Assembly (NCBI GenBank): GCA_963810815.1
Contig: CAWEPB010000007.1
Span: forward strand, 1-64,000
DNA from: CAVQWT01 sp963810815
GTDB taxonomy: Bacteria; Pseudomonadota; Gammaproteobacteria; Burkholderiales; Casimicrobiaceae
Length of the DNA: 64,000 nucleotides
Direction: 5' to 3'
Part shown: positions 63,203 to 64,000 of the stretch, piece after piece
Layout: each line of letters opens with the position of its first letter
Numbering within the stretch: the first letter of the stretch is position 1
Notes under the pieces: model-generated
Database searches by the model: none
What the model was told of the DNA's origin: nothing
The model's input: the letters and a program-made list of their open reading frames with translations, nothing else
Translations under genes and position numbers: made by a program

Positions 63203-64000
63203 ATGCTCTGGCGTGCAACCCTGGTCGCCGCGCTCTCGCTTGCTGCCGCGGCGGCATCGGCCGCCGATGTCCCGTATCTGTCGGGGCGGGTCGTCGACGA
63301 CGCCGACATCCTGTCGCCGGCGGCGCGGGAAAGGCTGACCGTCACGTCCAGGGCGCACGAGGACAAGACCACCAACCAGGTGGTCGTGCTGACCGTGCCT
63401 ACCATCGGCGGCGAAAGCATCGAGGAATACGCGAATCGCGTCTTCGGCACCTGGAAACTCGGCCAGAAGGGCAAGGACAACGGCGTGCTGCTGGTGGTGG
63501 TGCCGAACGACCGCAAGCTGCGCATCGAGGTCGGCTACGGGCTCGAGGCTGCGTTGCCCGACGTCGACGCCGCGCGGATCATCCGCAACCGGATCGCGCC
63601 ACGGTTCAAGGCCGGCGACTTCGACGGCGGGGTGACCGACGGCGTGGATGCGATCGTCGCCCGGCTCGAAGGTCGCGGTGGCGCGATCGCGGATGGCGGC
63701 GGCAAGACGTCACCTTCGACCGCCAAGGGCATCTTCGACTCGCCCGAGGTTGCCGATTTCGAGGACCAGCTGCCGCCCTGGCCCATGCGCATCCTGCTCG
63801 GCGCGTTCATCTTCGGCGTCATCGGCCTCTTCACCGTCATCGGCGTGGTGACGCCGGGCATGGGCTGGTTTCTCTACGTGTTCCTCATCCCGTTCTGGGC
63901 GATGTTCCCCATCATCGTCGTCGGCGTGAGAGGTGCGCTCATCATCCTCGGGATCTACGTGGTCGGTTTTCCGATCGCCAAGCTCTTCATGCGGTCGCGT
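63203..64000 (+). CDS. YgcG-like TPM domain protein (3' end outside window)
   Basis: 266 codons to the window edge. ATG 63203 starts a signal peptide (LWRATLVAALSLAAAAASAAD). The TPM domain follows (VPYLSGRVVDDADILSPAARERL, TNQVVVLTVPTIGGESIEEYANRVF, NGVLLVVVPNDRKLRIEVGYGLE). Two C-terminal helices are seen (MRILLGAFIFGVIGLFTVIGVV and a second). The reading frame is open back to ATG 62948, so a longer protein with the repeat as N-terminus is possible, but the signal peptide argues against it. The stop is not in the window. Confidence 0.85.
   Translation, partial: MLWRATLVAALSLAAAAASAADVPYLSGRVVDDADILSPAARERLTVTSRAHEDKTTNQVVVLTVPTIGGESIEEYANRVFGTWKLGQKGKDNGVLLVVVPNDRKLRIEVGYGLEAALPDVDAARIIRNRIAPRFKAGDFDGGVTDGVDAIVARLEGRGGAIADGGGKTSPSTAKGIFDSPEVADFEDQLPPWPMRILLGAFIFGVIGLFTVIGVVTPGMGWFLYVFLIPFWAMFPIIVVGVRGALIILGIYVVGFPIAKLFMRSR

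Overview
The window is high-GC (about two thirds G+C or more) with tightly packed genes, many joined by 4-base ATGA overlaps. It looks like a betaproteobacterial chromosome. Supporting signs are the trxA-rho-rpmE and obgE-proB neighbourhoods, a 7Fe ferredoxin of the Azotobacter type, a complete System I cytochrome c maturation operon, and a dispersed repeat encoding GRPKGEYRSAQHEG that I recall from Burkholderiales-like genomes. No rRNA or CRISPR array is visible. One tRNA-Ser(GGA) is present.

Layout. 1-3.7 kb: galE, then a NitT/TauT-type ABC transporter on the minus strand. 3.8-8.2 kb: hutD-hutF-hutI-hutG, the second half of a histidine degradation pathway through formylglutamate, plus a small DUF2007/zinc-ribbon gene. 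8.2-12.5 kb (minus): an octaheme nitrite reductase gene, a TPR-only CcmI/NrfG-like gene and a protoporphyrinogen oxidase gene, with a perfect FNR-type box upstream of the reductase. 12.6-19.7 kb (minus): ccmABCDEFGHI. 20-25.2 kb (plus): a maeB-type malic enzyme and a second NMT1-type ABC transporter. 25.3-30.9 kb: tRNA-Ser followed by an accessory, lower-GC stretch with two secreted FN3/beta-propeller proteins (the second with four PKD domains and a c-di-GMP-I riboswitch), a small hairpin array and an exported protein with a C-terminal anchor. 31-50.6 kb: recQ, narXL, a NarK1-NarK2 fusion gene divergent from two more narK genes, narGHJI, a PpiC-type isomerase, a beta-carbonic anhydrase and rppH. 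50.8-58 kb (minus): a Yip1-like gene, proB, obgE, a PMT-type glycosyltransferase, rpmE, rho and trxA. 58.2-64 kb: fdxA, two small cytochromes c, a transglycosylase remnant, a dehydrogenase, an amidase, and two TPM-domain genes joined by four identical 60-bp repeats.

How the parts fit. NarGHI would reduce nitrate to nitrite at the membrane, and the NarK-family carriers would exchange nitrate for nitrite. The periplasmic octaheme enzyme (seven CXXCH, one CXXCK, and a Tyr-x-Cys pair as in Thioalkalivibrio TvNiR) would reduce nitrite to ammonia. CcmA-I would attach its hemes, the NrfG-like protein may serve the CXXCK heme, and HemG would help supply heme. FNR-type boxes lie before the reductase gene and before narX, which points to shared anaerobic control. 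The electron donor to the octaheme enzyme is not in the window.

Quality note. Four genes (ccmI, maeB, the PKD-protein gene and a TPM-domain gene) each carry one apparent extra T on the coding strand. In the PKD gene the repeat spacing (252, 252, 253 bp) proves the extra base. The consistent pattern suggests sequence or assembly error more than true pseudogenes. All functional calls come from reading the translated sequence; no database search was run.
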